A DNA stretch of 64,000 nt from NCBI RefSeq assembly GCF_001953055.1, contig NZ_CP019044.1:2232001-2296000 (forward strand), in the 5' to 3' direction. Below, in pieces: positions 18,097 to 27,208 of this stretch (its first letter is position 1; each line of letters starts with the position of its first letter). A program made the translations under genes and the position numbers. The DNA comes from Salaquimonas pukyongi. GTDB taxonomy: Bacteria > Pseudomonadota > Alphaproteobacteria > Rhizobiales > Rhizobiaceae. The notes beneath the pieces are model-generated. The model searched no databases and was not told where the DNA came from. It was given only the letters and a program-made list of their open reading frames with translations.

Positions 18097-18247
18097 GTTG
18101 CAAATCCCTGTGTCCACGATGGTTGCAGACAGTTTACCCTCTGGGTAGATGGTTTCCACCGTTGAAGTACACGACGGCAGTCACACTTCATCCGCCGGTT
18201 CTGCGAAGGACGTTACGCTACCAGCAGCCCCTGACTTCGCATGATCC

Positions 18248-18271
18248 GGCCCGGCGCTGATGCGCCAGGCC
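18248..18271 (-). other. Intercistronic hairpin between glycerol binding protein and ATPase genes
   Basis: The 10-base arms GGCCtGGCGC and GCGCCgGGCC (one internal mismatch) surround a 4-base loop. There is no T-run after it, so it is more likely an mRNA-stabilising or attenuating hairpin than a full terminator. Its place just after a binding-protein gene fits the known need for more binding protein than permease. Confidence 0.55.
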
Positions 18272-18294
18272 GTTGTTTCGGGAGGAGCCCCCGA

Positions 18295-20031
18295 TTACTG
18301 GTTCCAGCGGGCAACCAGTTCGTCATAGTTGACGGTTTCACCCTGAGGCTTCTCGTTTTCAAGCTTCGCCTTGGGGCCATCGGGCTTGCCGAGCCATTCT
18401 GACGGGTCCTTCGGCTCGTTGAGCCTCGGGCCACAGCCGCCATACACATTGCCGGCTTCATCGGCACGCTGCATGCGGGCCATGGTGATGTCCATCTCCT
18501 CGGCAAGACGGTCCATTGCCTGCTGCGGCGTGAATGCCCCGGAATTCACGTCACCGATCTGCTGCCACCAGATTTGTGCCAGCTTCGGATAGTCCGGAAC
18601 GTTGATGCCGGTGGGAGACCAGCGCACGCGGTCAGGCGAACGGTAAAACTCCACCAGACCACCGAGATTATCGGCACGTTCGCTGAAGCTCTCGTGATTT
18701 ACCGTGGAGTCGCGGATGAAGGTCAGACCAACATGGGACTTTTTCACATCCACCGTTTTGGAAACCGCGAACTGGGCATAGAGCCATGCCGCCTTGGCGC
18801 GATCCGTCGGGGTGGATTTCAAAATCGTCCAGGACCCAACGTCCTGATAGCCCACCTTCTGGCCCTCTTTCCAGTATGGGCCATGGGGTGACGGTGCCAT
18901 GCGCCAGAGCGGCTTGCCGGCATCATCCACCGTGTTGTTGCCATCAGCTTTCGGTTTCACCATGTCGGCGGTGAAGGCGGTGTACCAGAAAATCTGCTGG
19001 GCAACGTTACCCTGGGCCAGCGCCGGCAGCGACTGGTAGAAGTCGTAATCGGCGGCCCCGGGAGGCGCATATTTGCGCAGCCATTCATCCCATTTGCGGA
19101 TGGCATAGACGGCAGCCGGCCCATTGGTTGCGCCACCGCGCGAAACACTCGCGCCGGCAGGGTTACAGGACCCTTCTTCCATGCGGATGCCCCACTCGTC
19201 GATTGGAACACCATTGGGCTCACCGGGGCTTCCCGTGCCGGCCATGGAAAGCCAGGCATCGGTCATGCGCCAGCCGAGATCCGGCGCACGCTTGCCGTAA
19301 TCCATATGGCCGTAGATGGTAACGCCATCGATTTCCTTGACATCCTCAGAGAAGAACTCGGCAATGTCTTCATAGGCAGACCAGTTTACCGGAACGCCAA
19401 GTTCATAACCGTATTTTTCCTTGAACTGTGCCTTGAGATCCTCGCGGTCGAACCAGTCCTTGCGGAACCAGTAAAGGTTGGCGAACTGCTGATCGGGAAG
19501 CTGATAAAGGTCGCCATCGGGACCGGTGGTGAAGCTCGTCCCCATGAAATCCTCAAGGTCGAGCATCGGATTGGTGACATCCTTGCCTTCGCCTGCCATC
19601 CAGTCGGTCAGGTTGACGGCGAGCTGCAGGCGCGAATGAGTACCGATCAGGTCGGAGTCATTGACATAAGCGTCATACAGGTTGCGGCCCGTCTGCATCT
19701 GGGTCTGGACAGCCTGAACGACTTCGCCCTCACCCAGGATCTGGTGGTTGACCTTGATGCCGGTGATTTCCTCGAATGCCTTGGTGAGGACCTTCGATTC
19801 ATAGTCGTGGGTCGGAATTCCTTCCGACAGCACATTGATCTCCATGCCTGCAAAGGGTTTTGCGGCATTGATGAACCATTCCATTTCCTTCTTCTGCTCG
19901 TCCACAGAAAGCGAAGAAGGCTGAAATTCGTCATTGATCCATTTTTCCGCTGCCGCCATATCGGCGAAGGCAGGCGTATAGGCAATGTTAAGCGCCACAG
20001 CCGCAGCCGTGGCCATTAGCAACCGTCTCAT
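18295..20031 (-). CDS. glpV: Glycerol ABC transporter substrate-binding protein
   Basis: This 578-residue periplasmic binding protein is large for the family 1 group but is the usual size for the GlpV type. It has a signal peptide (M-R-R-L-L-M-A-T-A-A-A, cleavage near A-F-A-D) and a family segment around I-N-V-L-S-E-G-I-P-T-H-D-Y-E. The ATG at 20031 has GGAGG seven bases upstream; the longer frame adds 23 residues with no leader. It is the first gene of the leftward operon and divergent from glpR-glpD, with a shared 159-base regulatory region. Confidence 0.9.
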   Translation of the reverse strand: MRRLLMATAAAVALNIAYTPAFADMAAAEKWINDEFQPSSLSVDEQKKEMEWFINAAKPFAGMEINVLSEGIPTHDYESKVLTKAFEEITGIKVNHQILGEGEVVQAVQTQMQTGRNLYDAYVNDSDLIGTHSRLQLAVNLTDWMAGEGKDVTNPMLDLEDFMGTSFTTGPDGDLYQLPDQQFANLYWFRKDWFDREDLKAQFKEKYGYELGVPVNWSAYEDIAEFFSEDVKEIDGVTIYGHMDYGKRAPDLGWRMTDAWLSMAGTGSPGEPNGVPIDEWGIRMEEGSCNPAGASVSRGGATNGPAAVYAIRKWDEWLRKYAPPGAADYDFYQSLPALAQGNVAQQIFWYTAFTADMVKPKADGNNTVDDAGKPLWRMAPSPHGPYWKEGQKVGYQDVGSWTILKSTPTDRAKAAWLYAQFAVSKTVDVKKSHVGLTFIRDSTVNHESFSERADNLGGLVEFYRSPDRVRWSPTGINVPDYPKLAQIWWQQIGDVNSGAFTPQQAMDRLAEEMDITMARMQRADEAGNVYGGCGPRLNEPKDPSEWLGKPDGPKAKLENEKPQGETVNYDELVARWNQ

Positions 20032-20100
20032 GGATAATCCTCCTCTTTGAGCTGATAGTTCGAGACCAGTAAATCCCAAAATCGAACTGCAGTAAACCAA

Positions 20101-20171
20101 ATACGAAAAAAAGCGAAAGTCAATAGGAAAACTATTGCAATTTACGAAATGAATGCGAAAAATAACGAAAT
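20101..20171. promoter_or_regulatory. Phased CGAAA repeats, candidate GlpR operator
   Basis: The AT-rich divergent region carries five direct CGAAA copies starting at 20104, 20114, 20145, 20156 and 20166. The spacings of 10, 31, 11 and 10 bases place them on one face of the helix. DeoR/GlpR-family regulators commonly bind short phased repeats, and glpR itself starts at 20191. This makes the region a likely shared control site for both the transporter operon and glpR-glpD. Confidence 0.55.
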
Positions 20172-20190
20172 TCTATCATGAGGTGCGGTG

Positions 20191-21012
20191 ATGCTCATCC
20201 CCAGACAGGCCGACATTCTTGAGATCGCCCGCAAGGAGGGTCGGGTCGACGTCGATTCGCTTGCCGCGCGGTTTGATGTCACGCCGCAGACCATCCGCAA
20301 GGACCTCAACGAACTTTGCGACGTGAAGAAACTGAGCCGCGTACATGGCGGGGCGGTCTATCCTTCCAATACCGCCAACTTTGCCTATCTGTCGCGCCGC
20401 AACATCGCTGCCGAAGGCAAGGAGCACATTGCCAATGCCGCTGCCTCGATCATTCCCGATGGCGCATCCCTCATTCTCAACATCGGCACGACCACCGAAG
20501 CGGTGGCACGCGCACTCACGCGCCATCGCGATCTGATGGTGATCACCAACAATCTGAACGTGGCCACCATCCTTTCCGAAGCGCCTCATGTGGAACTGGT
20601 GGTATCCGGCGGTATGGTGCGCAAGAGCGACGGCGGCATTGTCGGCGCTGCCGCGATCGATCTGATCAGGCAGTTCAAAGTGGATTTTGCAGTCATCGGC
20701 ACTTCAGCCATTGACGAGGAGGGTGCGCTGCTGGACTTCGACTATCGCGAAGTCAGGGTTGCCCAGGCGATCCTTTCCCAGGCCCGCTGCCGAATCCTGG
20801 TCGCCGACAGAACCAAGTTCGAGCGCAAGGCGCCCGTCCAGATCGGCCACATGCGCGACCTTGACTTGTTCATCACCGATCAGCCCCCGCCGGAGGCGAT
20901 CGGCGATCTGTGCCGCGAAGCAGATGTTGAAGTTATTGTTGCCTCCGAAGAACCATTGACTGACGAAAATGCTGCGCCTGAAACCGCACCGGCCCTGGGA
21001 GAAAACCTGTAA
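20191..21012 (+). CDS. glpR: GlpR, DeoR-family repressor of glycerol genes
   Basis: This regulator of 273 residues has an N-terminal winged helix (Q-A-D-I-L-E-I-A-R-K-E-G, then T-P-Q-T-I-R-K-D-L-N) and a C-terminal sugar-phosphate sensor domain with the conserved N-I-G-T-T-T-E-A-V-A-R and T-N-N-L-N-V-A segments. Glycerol-3-phosphate is the expected inducer. The ATG at 20191 has GAGGTG upstream; a GTG at 20188 is equally possible and adds one residue. The stop overlaps glpD's ATG by one base (TAATG). Confidence 0.92.
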   Translation: MLIPRQADILEIARKEGRVDVDSLAARFDVTPQTIRKDLNELCDVKKLSRVHGGAVYPSNTANFAYLSRRNIAAEGKEHIANAAASIIPDGASLILNIGTTTEAVARALTRHRDLMVITNNLNVATILSEAPHVELVVSGGMVRKSDGGIVGAAAIDLIRQFKVDFAVIGTSAIDEEGALLDFDYREVRVAQAILSQARCRILVADRTKFERKAPVQIGHMRDLDLFITDQPPPEAIGDLCREADVEVIVASEEPLTDENAAPETAPALGENL

Positions 21013-22592
21013 TGGCGCCAAACCCAAAATCTGCCCCGCCTCATTACGATATTCTGATTATCGGCGGCGGGGTGAACGGAGCCGGTATTGCCCGGGATGC
21101 TGCCGGGCGCGGCTACAGCGTCTGCCTGTGCGAAAAGGGCGACTTTGGCGGCGGCACTTCCTCAGCCTCCACCAAACTGTTTCACGGCGGCCTTCGCTAT
21201 CTTGAATATTTCGAAATCCGCCTCGTTCGCGAAGCACTGATCGAGCGTGAGATATTGTGGCAGGCAATGCCCCATATCAGCTGGCCGATGCGGTTCGTCC
21301 TGCCTTATCACGACGACATGCGCTTTGAAGGAGAAACCACGGTATCAAAGCTTCTCAGCATCATCGCGCCCTGGTTGAAGGGGAGAAGACCGGCATGGAT
21401 GATCCGCTTCGGCCTGTTCTTGTATGATCACCTTGGCGGGCGCAAACACCTTCCCCCCACCCGTACGCTCGACCTGGCCAGCGATCCGGCCGGCAAGCCG
21501 CTGAAACCGAAATTCGCCAAGGCCTATGAATACTCTGATTGCTGGGTGGAGGACGCCAGGCTGGTCGTTCTCAACCTGCGCGATGCCGCCGCAAGGGGAG
21601 CGCAGATCAATGGGCGCACCAGTGTGGAGCAGGCAAAGCATCACGGCGGAAAGTGGCATGTCCGGTTGAACGGCCAGAAGGGTGGCAAGCGTGACGTCAC
21701 TGCCTCCATGGTCATCAACGCCACCGGACCCTGGGTGGATGAAGTCCTGCGGGGGGTGTTCGGTCAAAACAACGCCAGCAATGTCCGTCTGGTGCGCGGC
21801 AGCCACATCGTCATCAAGCGCAAATACGACCACGACCGCTGCTATTTCTTCCAGAATGCCGACAGCCGCATCATCTTCGCCATCCCCTTCGAGCGCGACT
21901 ATACGCTGATCGGCACGACCGACGCCGACCATCCCGATGCTTCGGTCAAACCACAAATTTCTGCTGACGAGCGCGAATATCTTTGCAGCATGGCAAGCGC
22001 CTATTTCAGCGAGCCGGTGACTGATGATGATATCGTGTGGACCTATTCCGGCGTTCGTCCGCTGTTTGACGATGGCGCGGGAAGCGCCCAGGCTGCCACG
22101 CGGGAATATGTGCTAAGGCGCGAAGCCGGTGCCGGCGATGGTACGCTGATCAACGTCTTCGGAGGCAAGATCACAACCTATCGGCGGCTCGCCGAAGCGA
22201 TGCTTGAAAAAATCGCGGAAACCCTGGGCGAACGCGGCAGGCCGTGGACTGCCGGCGCCCCGCTGCCTGGCGGCGATTTCCCCATAGACGGTTTCGATGC
22301 CCTGCTTGCCCGGCAGCAAAAGCACTACCCGTTTGTCGACGAGACGATCCTGCGGAGGCTTTGCCGCTTGTATGGAACCAAAACCCCGAATGTTCTTGGA
22401 AAGGCAACCGGTATTGCCGGTCTCGGCAAGCACTTCGGACACGGCCTCTACGAAGCGGAAGTTGCCTATCTCGTCAAAAACGAATGGGCGCAAACCGCAG
22501 ATGACATCCTTTTCCGCCGTACCAAACTGGGAATTCGCTTTACCGCCCGCCAGCGATCGGCTCTTGACAAATGGCTGGCACCAAAAAGCTGA
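21012..22592 (+). CDS. glpD: Aerobic glycerol-3-phosphate dehydrogenase
   Basis: This 526-residue membrane-associated flavoenzyme oxidises glycerol-3-phosphate to dihydroxyacetone phosphate and passes electrons to quinone. Seen: the N-terminal FAD fold I-I-G-G-G-V-N-G-A-G-I-A-R-D, then T-S-S-A-S-T-K-L-F-H-G-G-L-R-Y-L, and the substrate-site region T-Y-S-G-V-R-P-L. It is translationally coupled to glpR. Glycerol kinase is not in the window, so the glycerol route is not complete here. Confidence 0.95.
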   Translation: MAPNPKSAPPHYDILIIGGGVNGAGIARDAAGRGYSVCLCEKGDFGGGTSSASTKLFHGGLRYLEYFEIRLVREALIEREILWQAMPHISWPMRFVLPYHDDMRFEGETTVSKLLSIIAPWLKGRRPAWMIRFGLFLYDHLGGRKHLPPTRTLDLASDPAGKPLKPKFAKAYEYSDCWVEDARLVVLNLRDAAARGAQINGRTSVEQAKHHGGKWHVRLNGQKGGKRDVTASMVINATGPWVDEVLRGVFGQNNASNVRLVRGSHIVIKRKYDHDRCYFFQNADSRIIFAIPFERDYTLIGTTDADHPDASVKPQISADEREYLCSMASAYFSEPVTDDDIVWTYSGVRPLFDDGAGSAQAATREYVLRREAGAGDGTLINVFGGKITTYRRLAEAMLEKIAETLGERGRPWTAGAPLPGGDFPIDGFDALLARQQKHYPFVDETILRRLCRLYGTKTPNVLGKATGIAGLGKHFGHGLYEAEVAYLVKNEWAQTADDILFRRTKLGIRFTARQRSALDKWLAPKS

Positions 22593-22660
22593 CGGCTCAA
22601 TTCGCCGTCCCTCAGGGTTTCGTCTGGTTGAAGCCTGGCCATCGCAGCAAAACCGGCGAC

Positions 22661-23743
22661 CTATTCAACATCCAGCGCGATGAGTTCTTCCAGCTTCCAG
22701 CCAATGGTAACGTTCGCCTTTTTCGGCATGGCTTGAGCCGGGTCGGTCATCGCCACCAGTCGCAGACCGCCGGCTGAAACCAGCGACCGGGTCTGGCTGC
22801 CAAGATAGTTGAGCGTTTCCACAACCCCGTTAACCGACGTCATGGAAGCATCCGGATCAAAGCTGATCGCTTCCTTGCGAAGCATGAACTTCCGGCGCCC
22901 CGGCTCCAGTTTTTCGCCTGCCGCCAGCGGCACGCTCTGACCATCGGGGAGACGGGCCATCTGCTTTTTCCTCTCGGTGAACACCTCCAGTTCAAGAATA
23001 TTGCTGCCGCCAAGAAAACCGGCAGCAAATTCGGTACGCGGCCGGCGGTAGATTTCTTCAGGCGTGCCCTGCTGCTCGATACGGCCACCATTCATGAGGA
23101 TCACGGTATCGGCAAGGCCCAGCGCCTCGTCCTGGTCATGGGTGACGAAAATCGTCGTCAGGCCAAGTTCTTCATGCAGCCGTTTCAGTTCGATCTGCAT
23201 GTCTTCCCGCAATCTGGCATCGAGATTGGACAGGGGTTCGTCAAGCAGCAACAGGTCGGGCTTGGCGACAATGGAGCGCGCCAGTGCCACGCGCTGCTGC
23301 TGGCCACCGGAAAGCTGCCGGGGATAGCGCGAACTGAACGGGTCCAGCTTGACGAGCGAGAGTGCTTCCATTGAGCGCTTTTCCTGTTCGGCCCGGCTCA
23401 GACTGCTGCGCATGCGCAATGGAAAACGCACATTCTCCAGCACCGTCATGTGCGGCAGCAAGGCGTAGCTTTGAAACATCAGCGCCAGATTGCGCTCTTC
23501 CGGCGGCAGTTCCGTGACGCTGCGGCCGGCGATGCGAACATCGCCGTCATTTGGCGTTTCAAGTCCTGCCACAATCCGCAGCAGTGTGCTTTTTCCGCAG
23601 CCGCTGGGACCAAGCAAAGCAACAAACTCGCCCTTGGCCACCGTAAGATCGAATGCCTCAAGGACGGTGTGCTCACCAAAGCGCTTTACCACCGATTTGA
23701 CGACTAGCTGTTCTGTTTGATCGTTTGACAATTTGGTTCTCAC
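22661..23743 (-). CDS. ABC transporter ATPase, PotA-like
   Basis: This 360-residue ATPase has all motifs: Walker A G-P-S-G-C-G-K-S-T, Q-loop F-Q-S-Y-A-L-L, signature L-S-G-G-Q-Q-Q-R, Walker B L-L-D-E-P-L-S-N-L-D and H-loop T-H-D-Q-D-E-A, plus a C-terminal TOBE-type domain. It is last in the leftward operon and overlaps the permease stop by 4 bases. It converges on glpD with a 68-base gap. It belongs to the spermidine/putrescine/iron group, where the substrate cannot be predicted from the ATPase. Confidence 0.92.
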   Translation of the reverse strand: MRTKLSNDQTEQLVVKSVVKRFGEHTVLEAFDLTVAKGEFVALLGPSGCGKSTLLRIVAGLETPNDGDVRIAGRSVTELPPEERNLALMFQSYALLPHMTVLENVRFPLRMRSSLSRAEQEKRSMEALSLVKLDPFSSRYPRQLSGGQQQRVALARSIVAKPDLLLLDEPLSNLDARLREDMQIELKRLHEELGLTTIFVTHDQDEALGLADTVILMNGGRIEQQGTPEEIYRRPRTEFAAGFLGGSNILELEVFTERKKQMARLPDGQSVPLAAGEKLEPGRRKFMLRKEAISFDPDASMTSVNGVVETLNYLGSQTRSLVSAGGLRLVAMTDPAQAMPKKANVTIGWKLEELIALDVE

Positions 23744-24540
23744 ACAATTTTGGAGAGGCCGAAAATCCGGTTAAGCAGCATGACCAGAACGATGGTCATT
23801 GCGATCATCACCGTGGATACCGCCGCCACCGAAGGGTTCGGACTGAATTCAAGGGTGGAATAGATGCGCATGGGCAGGGTTTCCACGTTCGGCGCGCGCA
23901 TGAACAGCGCAACGACCGCATCGTCAAACGAGATGTTGAAAACGAAAAACCCCCCGGCCGCCATGCCGGTCTTGCACTGCGGCAGGATGACGAGGAAATA
24001 GCGCTGCCACCAGCGGGCACCCATGATGCGGGCCGCCTCATCGAGATGTGGATCGAGATCGGCCAGATTGGCCGAAACCGTGCGGATCACATAAGGCAGC
24101 GTGATGACGGTATGGCCGATGACCAGCCCTGCAAAAGACGGGCCATCGCCGTAACGGCTGAACACCATCAACAGACCGATGGCGAAGATCAGCGAGGGCA
24201 GCAACAGCGGGGACAAAAACAGCGAACTGATGACAGAGCGGCCGCGAAACCGAAACCGCGACAGGGCAATCGCCGCCGGGGTGCCGAGCGACAGCGAAAC
24301 AACAACCGTAATCAGCGCCAATTTGAGGCTCGTCCACCCGGCTGAAAGATAGGCATCGGAGTTCAGGATTTCACCATACCAGCGAAGCGAAAGACCGGGC
24401 GGCGGAAAGACCAGAAACTCACTCGTCGACAACGAGCTCGCCACAACGATAAGCAGCGGCACGAGCATGTAAATCGCCACGGCTGCAATAAAGAAGATCG
24501 CGGCCCACACGACTGCCCTGGGCGTGGCTTTCGTCATCAA
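23740..24540 (-). CDS. ABC transporter permease, PotC-like
   Basis: This 266-residue six-helix permease has the coupling loop D-P-H-L-D-E-A-A-R-I-M-G-A and starts M-M-T-K-A-T-P-R-A-V-V-W-A-A-I-F-F-I-A. It overlaps both neighbours by 4 bases. It forms a heterodimer with the PotB-like permease upstream. Confidence 0.91.
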   Translation of the reverse strand: MMTKATPRAVVWAAIFFIAAVAIYMLVPLLIVVASSLSTSEFLVFPPPGLSLRWYGEILNSDAYLSAGWTSLKLALITVVVSLSLGTPAAIALSRFRFRGRSVISSLFLSPLLLPSLIFAIGLLMVFSRYGDGPSFAGLVIGHTVITLPYVIRTVSANLADLDPHLDEAARIMGARWWQRYFLVILPQCKTGMAAGGFFVFNISFDDAVVALFMRAPNVETLPMRIYSTLEFSPNPSVAAVSTVMIAMTIVLVMLLNRIFGLSKIV

Positions 24541-25388
24541 CGCCCTCCCATCCGCGAGGTGAGCACCATATAGGGAACGATCAGCACCAGCGTTGCGATC
24601 AGCAGCAATACGGAAAGCGCTGCGCCAAAGCCCCAGTCAAAGGAACCGGTCATCTGCTGATAGATGCTTCCGGCAACAACCGGCAGCCGCACACCGCCCA
24701 CAAGGGAAGGCGTGATGAAGGAACTGATCGACAGGGCGAAAACAAGAACGGAACCCGAGGCCAGACCCGGCACCGACATCGGCAGCGTAACATGCCGGAT
24801 ACCGCGGAAAAATCCTGCCCCCATAACGCGCGCAGCTTCCTCCAGGGACTTGGGAATCTGGTTCAAGCTGCCCAGCGTGGTCAGCACGAGAAAAGGCAGC
24901 AGCACCTGAACCATGGCGATAACAATACCGGTCTCGGTGTGCATCAGCGAAACGCTGTTGTCGATTAGGCCAAGGGCATTGAGGGTCCAGCTCAAGACCC
25001 CGCCGGGACCGAGAATGACCAGCCAGCCGAACGTGCGGATCACCACCGAGGTCATCAGCGGCAATACGATAATCAGGATCAGCAAAGTGCGCACGCCCCT
25101 GCCGGCGCGGCTCATGGCGACGGCAAGCGGAAATCCGATCAGCAGGCAGATGGCGGTAATGATGATGGAAAGCTTGAACGTTCTGAAGGCGATCCCGGCG
25201 TAAAAATCATCCGAAAACGCCTTGGCGTAATGTTCCAGCGTCAGGCGCCCTGCCTCGCTTCCCACGGCAATGACGCTCTGTGCAAGCAGTTGCAACGTCG
25301 GAAAGAAGAAGGCGATCAGCAGGAAAAACAAGCCCGGCGCCAGGAGGAATGCCGGTTCGCGGCTGCCGGGTCGCAATGATTGTGTCAT
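24537..25388 (-). CDS. ABC transporter permease, PotB-like
   Basis: This 283-residue permease has six hydrophobic segments, starting E-P-A-F-L-L-A-P-G-L-F-F-L-L-I-A-F-F, and the coupling loop I-P-K-S-L-E-E-A-A-R-V-M-G-A. The ATG at 25388 is selected since homology starts there; the frame stays open upstream to 25571 into the binding-protein gene without a family signal. The 127-base gap to the binding-protein gene holds a hairpin. Confidence 0.88.
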   Translation of the reverse strand: MTQSLRPGSREPAFLLAPGLFFLLIAFFFPTLQLLAQSVIAVGSEAGRLTLEHYAKAFSDDFYAGIAFRTFKLSIIITAICLLIGFPLAVAMSRAGRGVRTLLILIIVLPLMTSVVIRTFGWLVILGPGGVLSWTLNALGLIDNSVSLMHTETGIVIAMVQVLLPFLVLTTLGSLNQIPKSLEEAARVMGAGFFRGIRHVTLPMSVPGLASGSVLVFALSISSFITPSLVGGVRLPVVAGSIYQQMTGSFDWGFGAALSVLLLIATLVLIVPYMVLTSRMGGR

Positions 25389-25479
25389 GGTCGGCCGCTT
25401 CTGTTGAGACTGCTGCTGGCGCCTGAAGGCATTTTTCACCAATGCCGGCACCCGGGTTTCTTCATTTACAGCAAGGAAC

Positions 25480-25503
25480 AGGGGAGCCAAGGCCGGCTCC
25501 CCT
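25480..25503 (-). other. Intercistronic hairpin after binding-protein gene
   Basis: The perfect 9-base arms AGGGGAGCC and GGCTCCCCT, separated by 6 bases, start 13 bases after the binding-protein stop. The transcript has no U-run after it. It probably protects the binding-protein part of the message or partly stops transcription before the permease genes. Confidence 0.55.
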
Positions 25504-25515
25504 TCCAGATTTTGT

Positions 25516-26556
25516 TCACTTTGCGATTGCGCGGGCCCAGGCTTCATTCCAGGCAGCTCGGTTCGCGGCAATCTTGTTGGCGTCGAAGGTCACAAGCTTG
25601 GCAACGGCTTCTTCGCCATAGACCACCTCGGCGGCAACGTCATCGGCAAGTTCAACGCTCTTGTTGGTTGGCGTATAGCGCAACGCTTCCGCCCAGCCCT
25701 TGGAGGCTTCAGCCCGGATCGAAAAGTCGATGAACTTGAGCGCCAGATCGCGCTTCTTCGAACCCGCCACAAGGTTGACGGTAATCGGCGCAAGCACGCC
25801 GCCCTCTTCGGGCTGCACGAATTTCACCGGCAGGCCGGCCTTGGTCAGCGTGTGAGCATAATCCTGTGCATAGGGCGCAATCCAGCCATTGCCCTGGGCA
25901 AAATTCTGCTGGATTTCCGGCGATTTGGAAACAACGGTGGACGTCGGCAGCAGGCCTTTGACGAAGTCAAGTCCCGGCTCGATATTGTCGAGCGAGCCAC
26001 CGGCAACCTGGTTCATCATCAGGAAACCAAGCAAGCCATAGGTATTGCTTGCCGCATCGGTGATCAGCACATGGTTGGCATAGGCCTCGTTGGAAAGGTC
26101 TTTCCAGGAAGTTGGCGGTGTGGCGGCTTTTTCAGTGTTGTAGAGCAGACCGATGACCGCCGTTGAATAGGTCGGCCCGATGCCTTTATCGATCCCGGCA
26201 ACAGCAAAATCATACATCTGGCCGTAGTTGGAGAGCTCCTCCGCCTTGATGGCATCAAGCAGCCCCTCGGCGGCAGCGGCATGTTCCAGACCGCCGGAGA
26301 AGTGAACGACGTCAAATTGCGGATTGTCCTTCTGTGCGCGCAATTGAGCCAGCGCATCGGCAGAATAGGCCGTGACCACTTCCACCTTTACGTTGTACTT
26401 TTCCTCGAACGGCGTGATGACCAGCTTGCGATGGGTTTCTTCATAGGACCCGCCGAAAGAATTGATGACCAGTGTTTCCTGAGCGAATGCACCATTGGAA
26501 AAAGCAAACGATGCAAGCACAATGGCAGCACTGCCAATGGACTTTATTTTCTTCAT
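25516..26556 (-). CDS. ABC transporter substrate-binding protein, PotD-like family
   Basis: This 346-residue secreted binding protein has a signal peptide (M-K-K-I-K-S, hydrophobic core, cleavage near G-A-F-A-Q-E) and the N-terminal N-S-F-G-G-S-Y-E-E motif typical of the polyamine/iron/opine group. Aromatic residues Y and W in Y-S-T-A-V-I-G-L-L-Y and P-T-S-W-K-D-L fit a ligand cleft. The substrate is unknown. The gene follows the DUF3830 gene by 35 bases. Confidence 0.91.
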   Translation of the reverse strand: MKKIKSIGSAAIVLASFAFSNGAFAQETLVINSFGGSYEETHRKLVITPFEEKYNVKVEVVTAYSADALAQLRAQKDNPQFDVVHFSGGLEHAAAAEGLLDAIKAEELSNYGQMYDFAVAGIDKGIGPTYSTAVIGLLYNTEKAATPPTSWKDLSNEAYANHVLITDAASNTYGLLGFLMMNQVAGGSLDNIEPGLDFVKGLLPTSTVVSKSPEIQQNFAQGNGWIAPYAQDYAHTLTKAGLPVKFVQPEEGGVLAPITVNLVAGSKKRDLALKFIDFSIRAEASKGWAEALRYTPTNKSVELADDVAAEVVYGEEAVAKLVTFDANKIAANRAAWNEAWARAIAK

Positions 26557-26591
26557 GCTAACGTCCCTTTCTGGGGTTGCGGCCAGTCTCG

Positions 26592-27074
26592 TTATGGGTT
26601 CATGCGGCCAATTTCAACGGTCTTGATCCCCTCTACCCTGGTATTGCTGCAGGCGCTGGCAAATACGTCGAGGCCTTCGGTGATCTTTCCGAACATGTTA
26701 CATGGGGTCCAGCCCAGAGGGCCGTTAATGCGGGCTCCTGCGCCGTAGAAGATGCCGATTTCCCACAATTCCTCGGGCAGGCCCTTCATGGCGTTCTTGC
26801 CCTGATAGAACCAGAGAATCTCGCCTGCTTCGGGATAGCAAGTCTGGTTTTCGGCGGGAATTGCCTCGGGATTGAAATTTTGCGCCTTTTCCGGAAGCCC
26901 CATCATGATTTCAGGTCCAGCGAACATGGCATGGATCGCCGGCATCTGCACCGGCTCACTCAGGGCATCCCAGATGGCCTGGCAGGTTTTCGGAGCATTA
27001 TCGTGATACAGCGTGATGACAGCACGCTCGCCGCTTTCGACAAATTTGGCATAAAGGTGCCGGTTATTTGACAT
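26592..27074 (-). CDS. DUF3830 family protein (cyclophilin-like fold)
   Basis: The 160-residue protein matches the DUF3830 family in size and in its segments: N-A-P-K-T-C-Q-A-I-W-D-A-L near the start, N-Q-T-C-Y-P-E-A-G-E-I-L-W-F in the middle, and I-F-Y-G-A-G-A-R-I. The family is structurally cyclophilin-like, but its biochemical role is not established. It is the first gene of a polyamine-type ABC operon and lies next to the LysR box, so it is probably the most directly controlled gene. It may handle or sense the transported compound. Confidence 0.82.
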   Translation of the reverse strand: MSNNRHLYAKFVESGERAVITLYHDNAPKTCQAIWDALSEPVQMPAIHAMFAGPEIMMGLPEKAQNFNPEAIPAENQTCYPEAGEILWFYQGKNAMKGLPEELWEIGIFYGAGARINGPLGWTPCNMFGKITEGLDVFASACSNTRVEGIKTVEIGRMNP

Positions 27075-27168
27075 TAATTCTTCCCACTCGGTCTATCGGC
27101 TACAATTTGAACGGATAGCGGTCCCGTTCGGACAGGCAAAACGTTGCATCCGGGTGATAAATTGTCTA

Positions 27169-27191
27169 ATCAATAAACCCGCTCAATTGAT
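27169..27191. promoter_or_regulatory. LysR-type box (ATCAAT-N11-ATTGAT)
   Basis: A perfect inverted repeat with 6-base arms and an 11-base spacer reads T-N11-A at its core, the classic LysR-family site. It ends 17 bases before the LysR start codon and about 95 bases upstream of the divergent DUF3830 gene. That position fits autoregulation plus activation of the transporter operon. Confidence 0.65.
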
Positions 27192-27208
27192 AAAAGAAAT
27201 TTATTACC

